DNA from: Thalassobius sp034670005
GTDB taxonomy: Bacteria; Pseudomonadota; Alphaproteobacteria; Rhodobacterales; Rhodobacteraceae
NCBI RefSeq assembly: GCF_034670005.1
Contig: NZ_JAXMOH010000010.1
Location: 86,521 to 150,520, forward strand
Direction: 5' to 3'
DNA length: 64,000 nucleotides
Shown piece after piece: positions 62,907-64,000 of this stretch (its first letter is position 1; the number at the start of each line of letters is the position of its first letter). The notes under the pieces are model-generated. The model ran no database searches and was not told the origin of the DNA. It worked only from the letters and a program-made list of their open reading frames with translations. The translations under genes were made by a program, and so were the position numbers.

Positions 62907-63410
62907 ATGACAGAAATATCCAACGTCAAGGGGGTGGGCCCGGCGATCACCGATCAACTGACCGCGCTGGGGATCAAAACGGCGACCGATCTGGCCAAAG
63001 CCGATCCGGTCGATTTGACCGCCATACCGCGGGTTGGGCCCGCGCGTGCGTTGATGCTGATCGCAGCGGCACGCGAAGTGGCCGAGATATTGCCAGATCC
63101 TGAACCATTGGCCGTTTCGGAACCTGCGCCTGCACTCGTTCCAACCCCGGCGGCACCTGCGGCTGAAAATGCCCCGGCCAAGACGGGCAAACCAAAGAAA
63201 AAGCCGAATAAGGCCAATAAGAAAGACGCGAAAGCATCGAAAAAGGCTGACCAGACTAGAACCAAATCAGCCAAAAAGGCGGAAAAACCGAAAAAGGCCA
63301 AAGCCGAAAAAGTCAAAAAGGCCGAAAAGTCCAAGACCTCGGGCAAAAAGACATCAAAGGACAAGCCGAAGAAAAAAGACGGCAAGAAATCCAAGAAAAA
63401 GGGCAAGTAG
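62907..63410 (+). CDS. Helix-hairpin-helix protein with lysine-rich tail
   Basis: A 167-residue protein. Residues 5-58 hold two helix-hairpin-helix-type units (NVKGVGPAITDQLTALGIKT, LTAIPRVGPARALMLIAAA), the RadA/DNA-ligase style of non-specific DNA contact. A Pro/Ala linker follows (about 65-90), then about 75 residues with more than half Lys, mixed with Ala, Ser, Thr, like histone H1 tails (for example KKAEKPKKAKAEKVKKAEKS). It probably binds DNA or RNA as a nucleoid or accessory factor. It stands as its own unit, with GAGGAAAGG upstream. Confidence 0.8.
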   Translation: MTEISNVKGVGPAITDQLTALGIKTATDLAKADPVDLTAIPRVGPARALMLIAAAREVAEILPDPEPLAVSEPAPALVPTPAAPAAENAPAKTGKPKKKPNKANKKDAKASKKADQTRTKSAKKAEKPKKAKAEKVKKAEKSKTSGKKTSKDKPKKKDGKKSKKKGK

Positions 63411-63433
63411 CCGCTCGCATGTCGCGAGCGGCT
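63409..63433. terminator. Hairpin after the helix-hairpin-helix gene
   Basis: A perfect 10-bp stem (63409-63418 with 63424-63433) and ATGTC loop, between two convergent genes. The T tract after it is short (AATGTT), so its strength is uncertain. Confidence 0.5.
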
Positions 63434-63445
63434 CAATGTTAACCG

Positions 63446-63721
63446 TTATCTGCAGGGCCGCACGTCGTAGCGGCCATCCCCGCGGGCATAGGCACATTCA
63501 TTGGTCCGCTGATTGACCGCGACCTGCGATCCCGCAGCGGCCCCGGCCAGACCGGCAATAATCGTCCAGTTGCGGTTGGCCCCCAGCATGTCTGCTGTCA
63601 TCACGCCCAAAGCCGCCCCCGTCAATCCGCCCAAGACAAAGGTCTCGTCGCGGCTCATCCCGTCGCAGCCGGGCAGGGCCAGTAGGGCTGCAACACAGCC
63701 GCCGATGATCAGATGTTTCAT
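63446..63721 (-). CDS. Small lipoprotein with glycine-zipper segment
   Basis: A 91-residue protein: signal MKHLIIGGCVAALLALPGC with a lipobox-like end at Cys19, then VLGGLTGAALGVMTADMLGA and AGLAGAAAGSQVAVNQ, two Gly-rich hydrophobic stretches in the glycine-zipper style, and a polar C-terminal part NECAYARGDGRYDVRPCR with two Cys. It is probably anchored in the outer membrane. Function is unknown; relatives are often annotated as glycine-zipper domain proteins. Confidence 0.75.
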   Translation of the reverse strand: MKHLIIGGCVAALLALPGCDGMSRDETFVLGGLTGAALGVMTADMLGANRNWTIIAGLAGAAAGSQVAVNQRTNECAYARGDGRYDVRPCR

Positions 63722-63819
63722 GATTTTCCCTTTCGCGGATGGTGAAAATTTCCCGTTACCTCGTCACTATAACCGCAAATCTCATGTCCCTTGTTGATCC
63801 TGCGCAAGTTCAGAAACGA

Positions 63820-63845
63820 AAAGACCGGCCTAAAGGCCGGTCTTT
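63820..63845. terminator. Terminator downstream of acs
   Basis: A perfect 11-bp stem (63820-63830 with 63835-63845), TAAA loop, A-rich on one side and T-rich on the other. It mainly serves the leftward acs gene. Confidence 0.8.
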
Positions 63846-63870
63846 CCCATAATGTCAAAGCCTTCGGAAC

Positions 63871-64000
63871 CTACTTATTCATCCTGTTTTCGATGAGGTC
63901 GTCGACGACGGAAGGGTCGGCGAGGGTTGATGTGTCGCCAAGCGCGCCGTAGTCGTTTTCGGCGATCTTGCGCAGGATCCGGCGCATGATCTTGCCGGAC
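63871..64000 (-). CDS. acs: Acetyl-CoA synthetase, C-terminal fragment
   Basis: Reading leftward from the right edge gives SGKIMRRILRKIAENDYGAL, then GDTSTLADPSVVDDLIENRM and a TAG stop at 63871-63873. This is the conserved C-terminus of acetyl-CoA synthetase; the Lys of SGKIMRR is the residue that is acetylated to switch the enzyme off in well-studied bacteria. The rest of the gene is beyond the window. Confidence 0.9.
   Translation of the reverse strand, partial: SGKIMRRILRKIAENDYGALGDTSTLADPSVVDDLIENRMNK

Overview
The window reads as chromosomal DNA of an alphaproteobacterium, most likely order Rhodobacterales (Roseobacter-like). The grounds are the high GC content and dense short-overlap operons, the long FtsZ with a variable tail, DUF2484 beside murB, the NDUFA12/MlaD/DUF2155/Aat/AccC/AccB neighbourhood, CobT-type cobaltochelatase, a 17-kDa complex I accessory subunit and a Paracoccus-style sox cluster. 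No rRNA, tRNA, CRISPR array, prophage or intact insertion sequence was seen.

Layout. 1-1698: end of folB, then folP (folate). 1813-5083: ilvC facing two translationally coupled Lrp/AsnC regulators and a class-V aminotransferase. 5084-6024: a gene-poor, degenerate stretch with a short transposase remnant. 6025-15847: scattered genes on both strands (a CHASE3 chemoreceptor, UbiH-type hydroxylase, HAD phosphatase, GntR regulator, a large glycosyltransferase with a probable c-di-GMP-binding front end, carA, yqeY, an HI0933-type flavoprotein). 15996-28548: the distal half of the dcw cell-wall/division cluster (ftsW, murG, murC, an amino-acid permease, DUF2484, murB, ddl, ftsQ, ftsA, ftsZ, lpxC), followed by bamD and recN. 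31339-40040: a FAD-linked oxidase, a ClC channel, DUF427, an aminopeptidase P, cobT and two proteins of unknown function.

40303-50887 is a thiosulfate-oxidation locus. soxT, soxR and soxS run leftward; soxV, W, X, Y, Z, A, B, C, D run rightward, and the cluster ends with a second, Tat-exported SoxW-like thioredoxin. SoxT would import or move sulfur compounds. SoxR is an ArsR-type repressor with the two cysteines expected of a persulfide sensor. SoxV, W and S supply periplasmic reductant, and SoxXA, YZ, B and CD form the multienzyme system. Two nearly identical inverted repeats of the form AAATTC-N8-GAATTT lie upstream of soxX and soxC and are good candidates for SoxR operators. Perfect hairpins separate soxZ/soxA, soxA/soxB and soxB/soxC.

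50903-64000: a GlxA-type AraC regulator, clpP-clpX, RidA, NDUFA12-mlaD-DUF2155, aat, accC-accB, a PAS-LuxR regulator divergent from a thiolase/acyl-CoA ligase/short-chain dehydrogenase operon, a helix-hairpin-helix protein with a histone-H1-like lysine tail, a small lipoprotein, and the C-terminus of acs at the right edge.

Most of the window is conserved housekeeping sequence. I did not find a system I would call clearly undescribed. The strongest leads are the sox operator and hairpin architecture with the second SoxW, the MshEN-glycosyltransferase fusion, the structured lpxC leader, and the consensus DnaA box between ftsA and ftsZ.
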